The translations under genes and the position numbers were made by a program. DNA of 64,000 bases from Methylorubrum thiocyanatum (GTDB taxonomy: Bacteria; Pseudomonadota; Alphaproteobacteria; Rhizobiales; Beijerinckiaceae), in the NCBI GenBank assembly GCA_014138645.1, contig JACJIB010000009.1, positions 62,001 to 126,000 on the forward strand, read 5' to 3'. Under the pieces are notes generated by a model. It was not told the DNA's origin. It saw only the letters and a list, made by a program, of their open reading frames with translations, and did no database searches. Of this stretch, positions 17,493-25,824 are shown in pieces (position 1 is the first letter of the stretch; each line of letters starts with the position of its first letter).

Positions 17493-19070
17493 ATGTTCGT
17501 GTTTCACTGGATCGTCGGCGTCCTGGTCGGCGCGGTTCTTCTCGCCGCGCTGGCGCGGCGCCTGCGCGCGCCGTACCCCGCCTTCCTGGCGCTGGGGGGC
17601 GTCGGCCTTGCCTTCCTGCCCGGCATGCCGAGCCTCAGCCTCGATCCGGAACTGGCGCTCGCCCTGTTCCTCGCGCCCGTGCTGATGGATGCGGGCTACA
17701 GCACCTCGCTGCGCGACCTCGTGCGCAATGCCCGCCCCATCGCCGGTCTCGCCGTCGGGGCGGTGGCGGCGACCACGGCGGCGGTCGCCGCGGTTGCCCT
17801 GTGGCTGGTGCCGGACATGCCGCTCGCCGCCGCCATCGTGCTCGGCGCCGTCGTCGCCCCGCCCGACGCCGTGGCGGCGCTCTCGGTGCTCGGCCACGTC
17901 TCCCTGCCGCACCGCCTCGCCACGATCCTGCGGGGCGAGAGCCTCCTGAACGACGCCGCCTCGCTGCTGATCTACCGCCTCGGCGTGGCCGCGGCGGTGA
18001 CCGGCCATTTCTCCGTCTCCGAGGTAGCGCCGGCCTTCGCGATCGGCGTCGTCGGCAGCCTCGTGGCGGGGCCGCTCGCCGCGCTCGTCTACTTGCGGAT
18101 CCTGCGCCGGGTCGAGGAGCCGGTGAGCGTCATCGTGCTTCAGTTCGCTGCCGCCTTCGGCCTGTGGATCGCCGCCGAGGCGATGGAGCTGTCCGGCGTG
18201 CTGACCGTGGTGAGCTTCGCCATCACCGTGGCCCGCCGCGCCCCCGGCCAGACCTCGCCGCGCCTGCGGGTGATCTCGAACGCGGTCTGGGAGACGGCGA
18301 TCTTCGTCCTCAACGTCCTCGCCTTCGTGCTCATCGGCGAGCAGATCGGCCCGATCCTTTCTCGGATGACGCCCGAGCAGGAATTCGCCTACGCCTCCGT
18401 CGCCGGGGCGGTGGTCGTAACCGTGATCCTCGTCCGCATCGCCTGGGTCCTGCCGGCCAGCGCCGTCCGCCGCGTCGGCTTCGGCAGCGGCTCCGTCCAT
18501 CCCGACGATCTGCGCCCGACCCGCGACCTCGGCCTCGGTGCGGGTTTCGCCGTCTCGTGGTCGGGGATGCGCGGCCTCGTCACCATCGCCACGGCCCTCG
18601 CCCTGCCCGAGGGCGGCCCCGAGGGCCGCGAATTCCCCTATCGCGACTTGATCGTGCTCACCGCCTTCTGCGTCGTGATCGGTACATTGGTGGTGCAGGG
18701 GCTGACCCTGCGCCCGATCCTGGCGCGTCTCGGGCTGGAGGACAGCGATCCGGTCGGGCACGAGGTCGGCCGGGCGCGGGCCGAGGCCTACGGAGCCGCC
18801 GTCGATGCCCTGAAGGGCGACGAGTCGGAGGCGGCGGACGCCCTGCGCCGGGAGTTCCACGCCGCCCTGGCTCAAGCCGAGGCGCATGAGGAGGGCCTTG
18901 CGCCGGAAGGCCTGCCGACCGACGAGCCCCGCCGCCGCGCGATCCACGCCGCCCGCGACCGCCTCCTCGCCCTGCGCCGGAACGGCCGGATCGGCGACGA
19001 CGCCTACTTCGTTCTGGAGCAGGAACTCGACTGGGCCGAGCTCAACGCGACGCCGCGGGCCGAGGCGTAA
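17493..19070 (+). CDS. CPA1-family Na+/H+ antiporter
   Basis: 525 residues with about 12 predicted membrane segments. Family motifs are APPDAVAALSVL and GESLLNDAASLLIYR; the ND pair belongs to the ion site. WSGMRGLVTIATALALP is the conserved segment near the end of the membrane domain. A 110-residue hydrophilic tail with charged helices follows, as in NhaP/YjcE proteins. It exchanges Na+ or K+ for protons in the cytoplasmic membrane; the substrate cannot be set from sequence. ATG 17493 begins right at the first hydrophobic helix. Confidence 0.93.
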   Translation: MFVFHWIVGVLVGAVLLAALARRLRAPYPAFLALGGVGLAFLPGMPSLSLDPELALALFLAPVLMDAGYSTSLRDLVRNARPIAGLAVGAVAATTAAVAAVALWLVPDMPLAAAIVLGAVVAPPDAVAALSVLGHVSLPHRLATILRGESLLNDAASLLIYRLGVAAAVTGHFSVSEVAPAFAIGVVGSLVAGPLAALVYLRILRRVEEPVSVIVLQFAAAFGLWIAAEAMELSGVLTVVSFAITVARRAPGQTSPRLRVISNAVWETAIFVLNVLAFVLIGEQIGPILSRMTPEQEFAYASVAGAVVVTVILVRIAWVLPASAVRRVGFGSGSVHPDDLRPTRDLGLGAGFAVSWSGMRGLVTIATALALPEGGPEGREFPYRDLIVLTAFCVVIGTLVVQGLTLRPILARLGLEDSDPVGHEVGRARAEAYGAAVDALKGDESEAADALRREFHAALAQAEAHEEGLAPEGLPTDEPRRRAIHAARDRLLALRRNGRIGDDAYFVLEQELDWAELNATPRAEA

Positions 19071-19728
19071 ATCGTCGGCGGTCGGGACGCCGCAGTTCCG
19101 GTTTTCCGGTCGCGCTGGGGCGGCGATACAAGTATCTCGATCGTGATCTCAGATCATCGGTGTGGGATCGACGGGATGAAGAACCCTCTCGGCTGCTTCT
19201 AGACGAATGCAACTTGTAATTATCATGCCTCTGATACTGAGCTGCGGATGGGCGGCAAATTTCATGAAAATTCGTATTCGGGGCTTCGATGCCGAAACCA
19301 ATTTCCGGCGGTCATCGTTTGTGTCTGATCAGATTTCTGGACAGGGCGGATGTGCATGATCGGTAAATTCAACTGCAGATTACTCGGAAATCCCCTGCGC
19401 ATGCGTTAAGGGCCGGGCCGTCGGTGCGTCCGGGACTGACGGCGACTGTCATGAGTGCGCCGGACAGGACCGTGCCGGCATTGGCCGCGCCTCGGCGTGC
19501 CGTCCGCGGCGCACCCGCGCTATTCCCCATTGTCCCGCCGTCCTCCGCGGACGCGGCGGCCAGGTCTCGTCCGATGCCAAGTTTGATGCCAAGCCCGATT
19601 GTGAGTCCGGTACCCCGATCGATGCCCGCGCCGTCGCGCCCTGGTCGGCAACGTTTCGTGTGCCCGGTAACCGCCCGGTCCGGCCGGCCGGGCCCCATGC
19701 GCCGTCGGCCGTCTGCCATTTCGCTGGG
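19071..19728. other. Largely non-coding region with an AT-richer patch
   Basis: The stretch 19180-19390 is clearly less GC-rich than the surroundings and contains a 44-codon frame (19225-19359, MPLILSCGWAANFMKIRIRG...) without a good ribosome binding site. It may be a regulatory region or decayed coding sequence. The rest (19391-19728) holds only arginine/proline-rich shadow frames. Confidence 0.4.
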
Positions 19729-19896
19729 ATGCTCGTGCTGATGGTCGCGAGCACCGTCTGCCTCGTCGCAGGGGTCGGGCTGGCGGCCCAGGCGCCGCGT
19801 TTCGGTGCGCGCGCGGCGCTCGCCGAGACCTTCGCGGGAGGGCTGCTGATCGCCGGCCTCGTCCTGATCGGGCTCGGGCTTCCAGTCTTCCGCTAG
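19729..19896 (+). CDS. Small membrane protein (55 aa)
   Basis: Two hydrophobic segments (MLVLMVASTVCLVAGVGLAA and AGGLLIAGLVLIGLGLPVF) joined by a short polar loop. The composition is that of a real two-helix membrane protein, but the ribosome binding site is weak, and an upstream in-frame start (19660) is possible. It ends at the border of the first palindromic repeat copy. Function unknown. Confidence 0.5.
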   Translation: MLVLMVASTVCLVAGVGLAAQAPRFGARAALAETFAGGLLIAGLVLIGLGLPVFR

Positions 19897-19961
19897 AACG
19901 TTCTCCGCCGAAGTGGTCACCGGTTCGGCGCAGGAGTGCGCGTCAGAACAGAAGCTCAGAG
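19895..19961 (+). repeat. Palindromic intergenic repeat, copy 1
   Basis: Shares the core GGTCACCGGTTCG (19915-19927) and the tail GCGCGTCAGAACA-like segment with two further copies at 21127-21190 and 24307-24375. Its flanks can fold back on each other (CGCCGAA with TTCGGCG). Confidence 0.6.
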
Positions 19962-20002
19962 CCGCGGCGGCCCGCTCGGACGAGGCGGTGTCGGGCGACC
20001 GG

Positions 20003-20965
20003 TCAGGCCCCGGCGCTGCGACGGGCCGAAAGCCGCGCCTCGATCGCGTCCCAGACCGACACCGCGAGATCGGGGCCGCCGAGCCGCTTGATGGTACGGA
20101 TGCCGGTGGGGGAGGTGACGTTGATCTCGGTGAGGTGCCCGTCGATCACGTCGATGCCGACGAGGATCAGGCCGCGCCGCCGCAGCTCCGGCCCGATCGT
20201 GGCGCAGATCTCGCGCTCCCGCTCGGTCAGCTCCGAGGCGCCCGCCGCGCCCCCGCGGACCATGTTGGAGCGGATGTCGCCCTTGGCGGGCACGCGGTTG
20301 ATTGCGCCCATCGGCTCGCCGTCCACAAGGATGATGCGCTTGTCGCCCTCGGTGATCTTTTCGAGGAAGCGCTGCACCACCCATTGCTCGCGGAAGGTGG
20401 CGGAGAACAGGTCGAACATCGAGCCGAAATTCGGATCCTCCTCCGAGACCCGGAACACCGCCGCGCCGCCATGCCCGTGCAGCGGCTTCATCGCGATCGT
20501 GCCGTGCTCCTTGCGGAACGCCTCGATCTCGGCGCGGTCGCGGGAGATCAGGGTCGGCGGCATCAGTTCGGGGAAGTCGAGGACGAACAACTTCTCCGGC
20601 GCGTTCCGGACCTCGGCCGGATCGTTGACCACGAGGGTACGCCCGGCCACCTTTTCCAGCATGTGCGTGGCCGTGACATAGGCCATGTCGAAGGGCGGAT
20701 CCTGGCGCATGAGCACCACGTCGACCTGCGCGAGGTCGATCCGCTCCGGGCCCCCGAGGTTCGCATGGGCGCCCTCGACATCCTGGACCGTCACCGGCTG
20801 GGCATAGGCGGTCACCAGCCGGCCCTGCATCGAGAGCCGGTCCGGCGTGTAGGTGTAGAGGCTGTGGCCCCGGGCCTGTGCCTCCAGCATCAGGCCGAAG
20901 GTGGTGTCGCCCGCGATACGGATCGACTGGATCGGGTCCATCTGGACCGCGACGGTCAACGCCAT
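20003..20965 (-). CDS. gshB: Glutathione synthetase
   Basis: ATP-grasp ligase that adds glycine to gamma-glutamylcysteine. 320 residues as usual. Motifs: VQMDPIQSI at the N-terminus, DVVLMRQDPPFDMAYVTATH, the ATP-grasp strand TIAMKPLHGHGGAAVFRV, the Gly-rich loop NRVPAKGDIRSNMVRGG, and the metal-binding INVTSPTGIR. ATG 20965 is at the family N-terminus. A 9-bp hairpin (21002-21010 with 21014-21022) lies 37 nt upstream in its probable leader. No gshA nearby. Confidence 0.96.
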   Translation of the reverse strand: MALTVAVQMDPIQSIRIAGDTTFGLMLEAQARGHSLYTYTPDRLSMQGRLVTAYAQPVTVQDVEGAHANLGGPERIDLAQVDVVLMRQDPPFDMAYVTATHMLEKVAGRTLVVNDPAEVRNAPEKLFVLDFPELMPPTLISRDRAEIEAFRKEHGTIAMKPLHGHGGAAVFRVSEEDPNFGSMFDLFSATFREQWVVQRFLEKITEGDKRIILVDGEPMGAINRVPAKGDIRSNMVRGGAAGASELTEREREICATIGPELRRRGLILVGIDVIDGHLTEINVTSPTGIRTIKRLGGPDLAVSVWDAIEARLSARRSAGA

Positions 20966-21126
20966 GCTCGTCCCCGGATTGCTGCACGGTCTGCCGAAAC
21001 AGCGGGCTCGCCGCGAGCCCGCGCCGGTCGATCCTGTGGTTCGTGCCCCGTCCCAAAAGCCGGCACGCGCCGTGTCGGGACAGGCTCCTCGAGCCGTGTC
21101 CGGCCTGACCGCGTCAGGCCGGCAGC

Positions 21127-21190
21127 TCTAGGTCGGCGTTGTGACGCGCATTTCGACGAACCGGTGACCCCTTCGTCGAAATGCGCCCTA
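21127..21190 (-). repeat. Palindromic intergenic repeat, copy 2
   Basis: Perfect 15-bp arms at 21146-21160 and 21172-21186 around an 11-nt loop. Positions 21154-21178 are the exact reverse complement of 24317-24341 (25 nt). It lies directly at the stop codon of the Cys-rich protein gene and could also act as its transcription end. Confidence 0.75.
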
Positions 21191-21496
21191 GCGCTGGCCG
21201 CGGGACTGCGAACTGCCGCCGGTGCGCCGGTCGTAGTCGCTGATCGCGGCCTTGCACTCCGGCGAGAGGCGAGGGCGGTTGCGGGTCATGCAGGCATCGG
21301 CATCCGGGCTGTTCGGATCGACGCCGGCGCAGAGCCGGAAATAGTCGTTGGCACAGCCGAGCTGGAGCCCCTGGTCGTCGCGCTGGGCCTGGGCCGGGCT
21401 CGCCGCCGCCACCGCGAGCAGGGCGAGGGGAACCAGTTTCAGGGCCGGGGACCTGCCGCGCACCAGGCTGCCAAATCGTGAGAAGTCCGGACGCAT
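21188..21496 (-). CDS. Exported cysteine-rich repeat protein (102 aa)
   Basis: The signal peptide (about residues 1-38, ending SPAQA) is followed by a segment with four Cys, LGCANDYFRLCAGVDPN and ACMTRNRPRLSPECKAAI. The spacing resembles the GLG1-type cysteine-rich repeat found in small periplasmic proteins. Two disulfides are likely. ATG 21496 has AGGCAGG upstream. Function unknown. Confidence 0.78.
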   Translation of the reverse strand: MRPDFSRFGSLVRGRSPALKLVPLALLAVAAASPAQAQRDDQGLQLGCANDYFRLCAGVDPNSPDADACMTRNRPRLSPECKAAISDYDRRTGGSSQSRGQR

Positions 21497-21955
21497 CCTG
21501 CCTTGTCCTTCGCTCGATCGAAGATGAGTTGGCCCCGCATATCGGGCATCGCCCCTCGTTAGCAAGCGCAGCACGCCGTCGTTGCGTCGGCATCGCGGCG
21601 CCCGGCCTGGGCTTCGGCAAGCCCGGAAACAGGGCTCTCAAAGAACGGCCCCGCAGCGGGCTCGCGCGGGGCCGGAGTCAAGGGAGGAAACGCCCGCCAT
21701 GGGCAGGACGGGCATTGCAAGGACTGTGCCGGTGGCGTGACAGGTGGTGAGGAAGGCAGCGCATCGGCCCACCCACGGCCCGGATGCCGCGTGCGTTGAA
21801 ACACTCCGTTAACCACGTCGTGCTGAGCTTTTCCCGAGATCGCCCGGCCGGGGCGGGCCCGTCCCGCTCACGAGGAGCGCCCATTCCGCTGCCGGTCCCT
21901 TCCGGGGCGTGGCGGGGTGGAAGCCGGCCGCCACACACATCGACGGGACTGGTTC
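21497..21955. other. Non-coding stretch with one GC hairpin
   Basis: No convincing gene. A 9-bp hairpin (21646-21654 with 21666-21674) is present; read on the minus strand it is followed by TTCTTTG, a possible weak terminator. Promoter for the downstream plus-strand genes is expected before 21956 but was not recognised. Confidence 0.4.
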
Positions 21956-22189
21956 ATGCCTCCTTCAAAGACGTCCTCGCTTCTTCTCTCGTCGGCTCCG
22001 ACGGCGCCGGCCCACCGGGACCGCACCCCGACGGGCTCCGTCGTCCCCTTCGCGCCCGCGACGACCCGCCGCTTCCGCCGCGAGGCGGACGACGCACCGC
22101 GGGGTCAGATCCTGCTGTTCACCGGCGTGCGCTATGAGAGGATGCCGGACGCGGAGGCGCTGCCGGTTCCGCGCCGCCGCCGCTCGTGA
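21956..22189 (+). CDS. Small conserved hypothetical protein (77 aa)
   Basis: A basic, proline/threonine-rich first half is followed by GQILLFTGVRYERMPDAEAL and an arginine-rich end. The short ILLFTGVRYER strand reads like a conserved element of small alphaproteobacterial proteins (recollection, not searched). Its TGA overlaps the ATG of the following lipoprotein gene by one base, supporting a shared transcript and coupled translation. Confidence 0.65.
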   Translation: MPPSKTSSLLLSSAPTAPAHRDRTPTGSVVPFAPATTRRFRREADDAPRGQILLFTGVRYERMPDAEALPVPRRRRS

Positions 22190-22983
22190 TGGCCCCCGGC
22201 GCCCGCGCACTCGGCCCGCTTCTGCTGCTGCTGGGCGCCTGCGCACAGGAGGGGGATTTCGGACGCCCGGCCCCGAGCGCCTGGAACAGCCTGATCGAGA
22301 CCACCGGGACGCTGGCGGCCCGCGAGCGCGGCGCACCGGCCTCGGTCTTTCCGCTCACCGACGACGAGACCATCCTGCGGGATCGTGCGTGGCGGTTCTT
22401 GATGCCCGCCGACACCCGTTCCGCCTTCGAGGATGCGCTCGCCAACCTGACCCGCGCCCGCGTCCTGCCGCCACGCTGGCGAACCGACGACATCCCCGCC
22501 TATCACAACGATTTGATCTCCGAAGCGTTTCGTTCTCCCTACTCGCGCTACCGCAGGTTGTCGGACGACGCGGTCGCCGACGGCCGGCTGATCCCGCCCT
22601 TCGCAGCCATTGCCGAGCGCGTCTTCGCCGCGGACGGGGTTCGCCTGCGTGCCCTGCCGTTCTCCAAGAGCCTCGACGACGGGGACGTGAAGCAGGCGGC
22701 GATGCGGGTCGCGGAGAACCGCTGCATCGTGGCCTGGACGCGGCTCGAAACGGCCCTGCGCATCGCCCGCTACCGCTACGCGCTCGAACATTTCCTGATC
22801 GAGATGCCCGGCCGCGAGGCGGCTCCGGCCGAGCAGGCGATCACCTTCCTCGAAGGGCGCCGGGCGCTGCTCGATCCGCTGCTGCCGCCGGACGCCGCGG
22901 CCCGCTGCGGGCTCATCGAGCCTCCGGCGCAGGCGGTGCTGGCCGCGCCGGTGGTGGCGCAGCCCGTGGTGGCCAAGTATTAG
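22189..22983 (+). CDS. Putative lipoprotein (264 aa)
   Basis: The signal ALGPLLLLLGAC ends in an LGAC lipobox, so it is probably a lipoprotein. The mature part is helical, with DDETILRDRAWRFLMPAD, EALRNLTRARV-like segments, two short polar turns and ENRCIVAWTRLETALRIARYRYALEHFLIEMP. The C-terminus is Ala/Val/Pro-rich. Family not recognised. It could start at GTG 22186, three bases earlier. It lies 47 bp before rnhA. Confidence 0.8.
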   Translation: MAPGARALGPLLLLLGACAQEGDFGRPAPSAWNSLIETTGTLAARERGAPASVFPLTDDETILRDRAWRFLMPADTRSAFEDALANLTRARVLPPRWRTDDIPAYHNDLISEAFRSPYSRYRRLSDDAVADGRLIPPFAAIAERVFAADGVRLRALPFSKSLDDGDVKQAAMRVAENRCIVAWTRLETALRIARYRYALEHFLIEMPGREAAPAEQAITFLEGRRALLDPLLPPDAAARCGLIEPPAQAVLAAPVVAQPVVAKY

Positions 22984-23030
22984 CCTCGCTTCGAAGTCGG
23001 CAGGCACAGGGCCCGGAGCGAACAGGACCG

Positions 23031-23708
23031 ATGCGAACCATCGTCTACGCGGATGGCGGCTGCGACCCCAATCCTGGCCCCGGCGGCTGGGGCGTGGTGA
23101 TCCAGGATCCCGCCGGCACCGTCGAACTGCATGGCGGCGACCGCGCCACCACCAACAACCGCATGGAATTGACCGCGGCGATCCGCGCCCTGGAGCATTT
23201 CCCGGAAGGCGCCTCCATCGAGATGCGCTGCGACAGCCAGTACGTGGTGAAGTCGGTCACCGAGTGGATGCGCGGCTGGAAGGCGCGGGGGTGGCGCACC
23301 GCCACGGGGCCGGTGAAGAACATCGACCTGATGCAGCGCCTCGACGCGCTGGCCGCAGCCCGTGACGTGCGCTGGACCTGGGTGCGCGGCCATGCCGGCG
23401 AGGCCGGCAACGAGCGCGCCGACCGTCTCGCGGCGCTGGGCCGGCGGGAGGCTCTGAGTGGAACGACGTCGGGGGAGGCGACGCTCCCGCCGGCCGATCC
23501 CGTGCCGGAGCCGCCTGTGCCATCGCCTGCGCACACTAAGACCGTGCAGGTGGCGCTGAGCGCGGATCTGGCCAACGCCCTGTCGCGGGCGGCGGGCCGG
23601 GCCGGGATCACGCCCCAGGCCTATCTCGAGGACGCGGTGCGGCTGGCGCTGGAACTCAAGCCCCCGGGCGTCGCCCGGGTGCGGGCCGAGTTGCAGAAGG
23701 CCTCCTGA
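23031..23708 (+). CDS. rnhA: Ribonuclease HI with extra C-terminal ribbon-helix-helix-like tail
   Basis: Cleaves RNA in RNA-DNA hybrids. The catalytic residues D8, E46, D68 and D131 and the helper H121 are all present (YADGGCDPNPGPGGWG, NNRMELTAA, RCDSQYV, VRGHAGEAGNERAD). The RNase domain ends near residue 140. After a proline-rich linker, residues 169-209 read like a ribbon-helix-helix unit: a short strand KTVQVALSADL, a helix ANALSRAAGRAG and a helix TPQAYLEDAVRLALE. Usual length is about 150 residues; this one is 225. The tail is in frame with no stop or start codon separating a second gene. Confidence 0.93.
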   Translation: MRTIVYADGGCDPNPGPGGWGVVIQDPAGTVELHGGDRATTNNRMELTAAIRALEHFPEGASIEMRCDSQYVVKSVTEWMRGWKARGWRTATGPVKNIDLMQRLDALAAARDVRWTWVRGHAGEAGNERADRLAALGRREALSGTTSGEATLPPADPVPEPPVPSPAHTKTVQVALSADLANALSRAAGRAGITPQAYLEDAVRLALELKPPGVARVRAELQKAS

Positions 23709-23728
23709 GCCGGACCGGCGCAGGCGCG

Positions 23729-24307
23729 ATGGGCCCGGCCTTCTTCGATCGACCCGCGGCGACGGTCGCCGCCGCCCTGATCGGCCACCGGCTGTTCGTG
23801 GACGGGGTCGGCGGCGTCATCGTCGAGACCGAGGCTTATGACCGGACCGACCCGGCCTCCCACAGCTTCGGCGGGCCGACCCGGCGCAACGCCAGCATGT
23901 TCGGGCCGCCGGGCCGTGCCTACGTCTACCGCTCCTACGGCCTGCACTGGTGCCTGAACCTCGTCTGCGAGACCGGCAGCGCCGTACTCTTGCGCGCGCT
24001 CGAACCGAGCGCGGGCCTGGAGACGATGCGGGCCCGCCGCGGCCTCGACGCGCCGCGCCTCCTCTGTGCCGGGCCGGGCCGGCTCGCCCAGGCGCTCGGC
24101 ATCGACCTCTCGCATGACGGCCTGCCCCTCGACCGGCCCCCCTTCGCCCTCGAGCCGCCGCGTGGGCCTCTGACGGTCGCGGCAACGACCCGCATCGGCA
24201 TCAGCCGCGGGATCGAGGCGCCCTGGCGGTTCCTCGTGCCGGGCTCGCCCTATCTCAGCCGGCCGCTGCCGCGGGCGAAGCCCGGGGCTGCGGGGGAGGG
24301 GGCTTAG
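23729..24307 (+). CDS. DNA-3-methyladenine glycosylase (AAG/MPG type)
   Basis: Removes alkylated purines in base-excision repair. The catalytic Glu sits in VIVETEAYDRTDPASHSFGG, followed by RNASMFGPPGRAYVYRSYGLHWCLN and VLLRALEP, all hallmarks of the MPG fold. The DNA-contacting LLCAGPGRLAQALGI segment is present. 192 residues, normal for the bacterial family. It begins 20 bp after rnhA and may share its transcript. Confidence 0.94.
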   Translation: MGPAFFDRPAATVAAALIGHRLFVDGVGGVIVETEAYDRTDPASHSFGGPTRRNASMFGPPGRAYVYRSYGLHWCLNLVCETGSAVLLRALEPSAGLETMRARRGLDAPRLLCAGPGRLAQALGIDLSHDGLPLDRPPFALEPPRGPLTVAATTRIGISRGIEAPWRFLVPGSPYLSRPLPRAKPGAAGEGA

Positions 24308-24375
24308 AGCGCATTGCGACGAAGGGGTCACCGGTTCGTCGAACGAAGGCGCGTCGAGACAAAGACCGAGAGGCG
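24307..24375 (+). repeat. Palindromic intergenic repeat, copy 3
   Basis: Carries the 25-nt core at 24317-24341 that is identical (reverse complement) to copy 2, followed by the common tail GCGCGTCGAGACAAAGACCG. It starts at the stop codon of the glycosylase gene, in the gap before the convergent zapE. Confidence 0.7.
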
Positions 24376-24406
24376 CCGGCCCGATGCGATCGGGTCGGAT
24401 ACGATT

Positions 24407-25621
24407 CTACGTTTCGGCCAGGCCCGCGCTCGACTCGGACGGCGCCCGCCCATGCGGCGTGCCGAGATATTCCTCCGAGCGCATCTCGATCAGGCGTGAG
24501 GCGGTGCGCTCGAACTCGAAGGCCTCCCGGCCTTCCGCCGCGGTGTAGAGGCCCGTCGGCTCCGCCGCGGCCGAAGCGATGAGCTTCACATGCGCGTCGT
24601 AGAGCGTGTCGATGAGGGTGATGAAGCGCTTGGCCTCGTTGCGCTCCGCCTCGCCCATCACCGGAATCCCCGAGACGATCACGGTGTGGAAGTGGTCGGC
24701 AAGCGCCATGTAGTCGGAGGCGCCGAGCGGCTTGCGGCACAGGTCGTCGAAGCCGAAGCGGGCGACGCCGCCGGCCTCCTCCGGCACCGGCACGGCGCGG
24801 CCCTTCACCTGCACCGTGCCCGGCTTGCCCTTCGCGCGCCCCGTGAGCGCCTTGAAGGCGGCGTCGAGGGACTGATCGGCCGCCGCATCCGCCGGCACGT
24901 GGTAGACCGAAGTGCCGCCGAGCTTCTCCAGGCGGAAATCGGTGCGGGAATCGAGGCGCAGCACCTCGACCCGCGCCTTCAACTCCGCCACGAAGGGCAG
25001 GAACAGGGCACGGTTGAGGCCGCCCTCGTAGAGCCGGTCGGGCTCGACGTTCGACGTCGCCACCACCGTCACCCCGTGCTTGAACAGGGCGCCGAACAGG
25101 CGTCCCAGGATCATCGCGTCGGCGATGTCGGTTACGGTGAATTCGTCGAAGCAGAGCAGCGTCGCCTCTGCCGCCAGTGCCTCGGCCACCGGCGGGATCG
25201 GGTCGTCGCCCTTCACCTCGCCCCGCTTCAGGGCCTGACGGTGGGCGTGGATGCGCTCATGCGCGTCGGCGAGGAAGCCATGGAAGTGAACTCGGCGCTT
25301 GGGTCCCGGCGCGGCCTCGTGGAACAGGTCCATCAACATGGTCTTGCCGCGCCCGACCGAGCCCCAGATGTAGAGTCCCTTGGGCGGCCCGGCATCGTCG
25401 TCCTTGCGGCCGAACAGCCAGCCCAGGGCGCTGCCCTTCTTGGCACGGCGGCGGCGCTCCAGGTTCGGCAGCAGCCGGTCGAGGGCCTGGACGAGGCGGA
25501 TTTGCGCCGGGTCGCGCTCGATCGCGCCCGAGGCGACCAGGGCATCGTAGCGCTCGCGGACGGGGCCGGGCGAGACCGCGCCGGCGCGGGCATGGTCGGA
25601 GGGGGTGTGACTCTCGGGCAT
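24407..25621 (-). CDS. zapE: Cell division ATPase ZapE (AFG1 family)
   Basis: AAA+-like ATPase that interacts with FtsZ at constriction. Walker A is WGSVGRGKTMLMD (about residues 86-98), Walker B LLCFDEFTVTDIADA; sensor region VATSNVEPDRLYEGGLNR; the C-terminal RFITLIDTLYDAHVKLIASA is highly typical. 404 residues. Starts at ATG 25621. Gene stands alone on this strand. Confidence 0.95.
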   Translation of the reverse strand: MPESHTPSDHARAGAVSPGPVRERYDALVASGAIERDPAQIRLVQALDRLLPNLERRRRAKKGSALGWLFGRKDDDAGPPKGLYIWGSVGRGKTMLMDLFHEAAPGPKRRVHFHGFLADAHERIHAHRQALKRGEVKGDDPIPPVAEALAAEATLLCFDEFTVTDIADAMILGRLFGALFKHGVTVVATSNVEPDRLYEGGLNRALFLPFVAELKARVEVLRLDSRTDFRLEKLGGTSVYHVPADAAADQSLDAAFKALTGRAKGKPGTVQVKGRAVPVPEEAGGVARFGFDDLCRKPLGASDYMALADHFHTVIVSGIPVMGEAERNEAKRFITLIDTLYDAHVKLIASAAAEPTGLYTAAEGREAFEFERTASRLIEMRSEEYLGTPHGRAPSESSAGLAET

Positions 25622-25824
25622 CCCGGCCGATCGTTTGCGTGAGGAAGCGTCTCTTCCGGCGAGCGCGCCGGCGGAGGAGAGGGGCGATGGGGCTCGCCCC
25701 CGCTCTGCCGCGCCGCAGCACGCCGATCAAGCCGGCCCGGGTCAACCGCGCATACATCCGCCGCGATCCGAAGCAGGACCGCGGGGCGAGCCGCGATGCG
25801 GCCGCGATCGGCCAACGGCCGACC

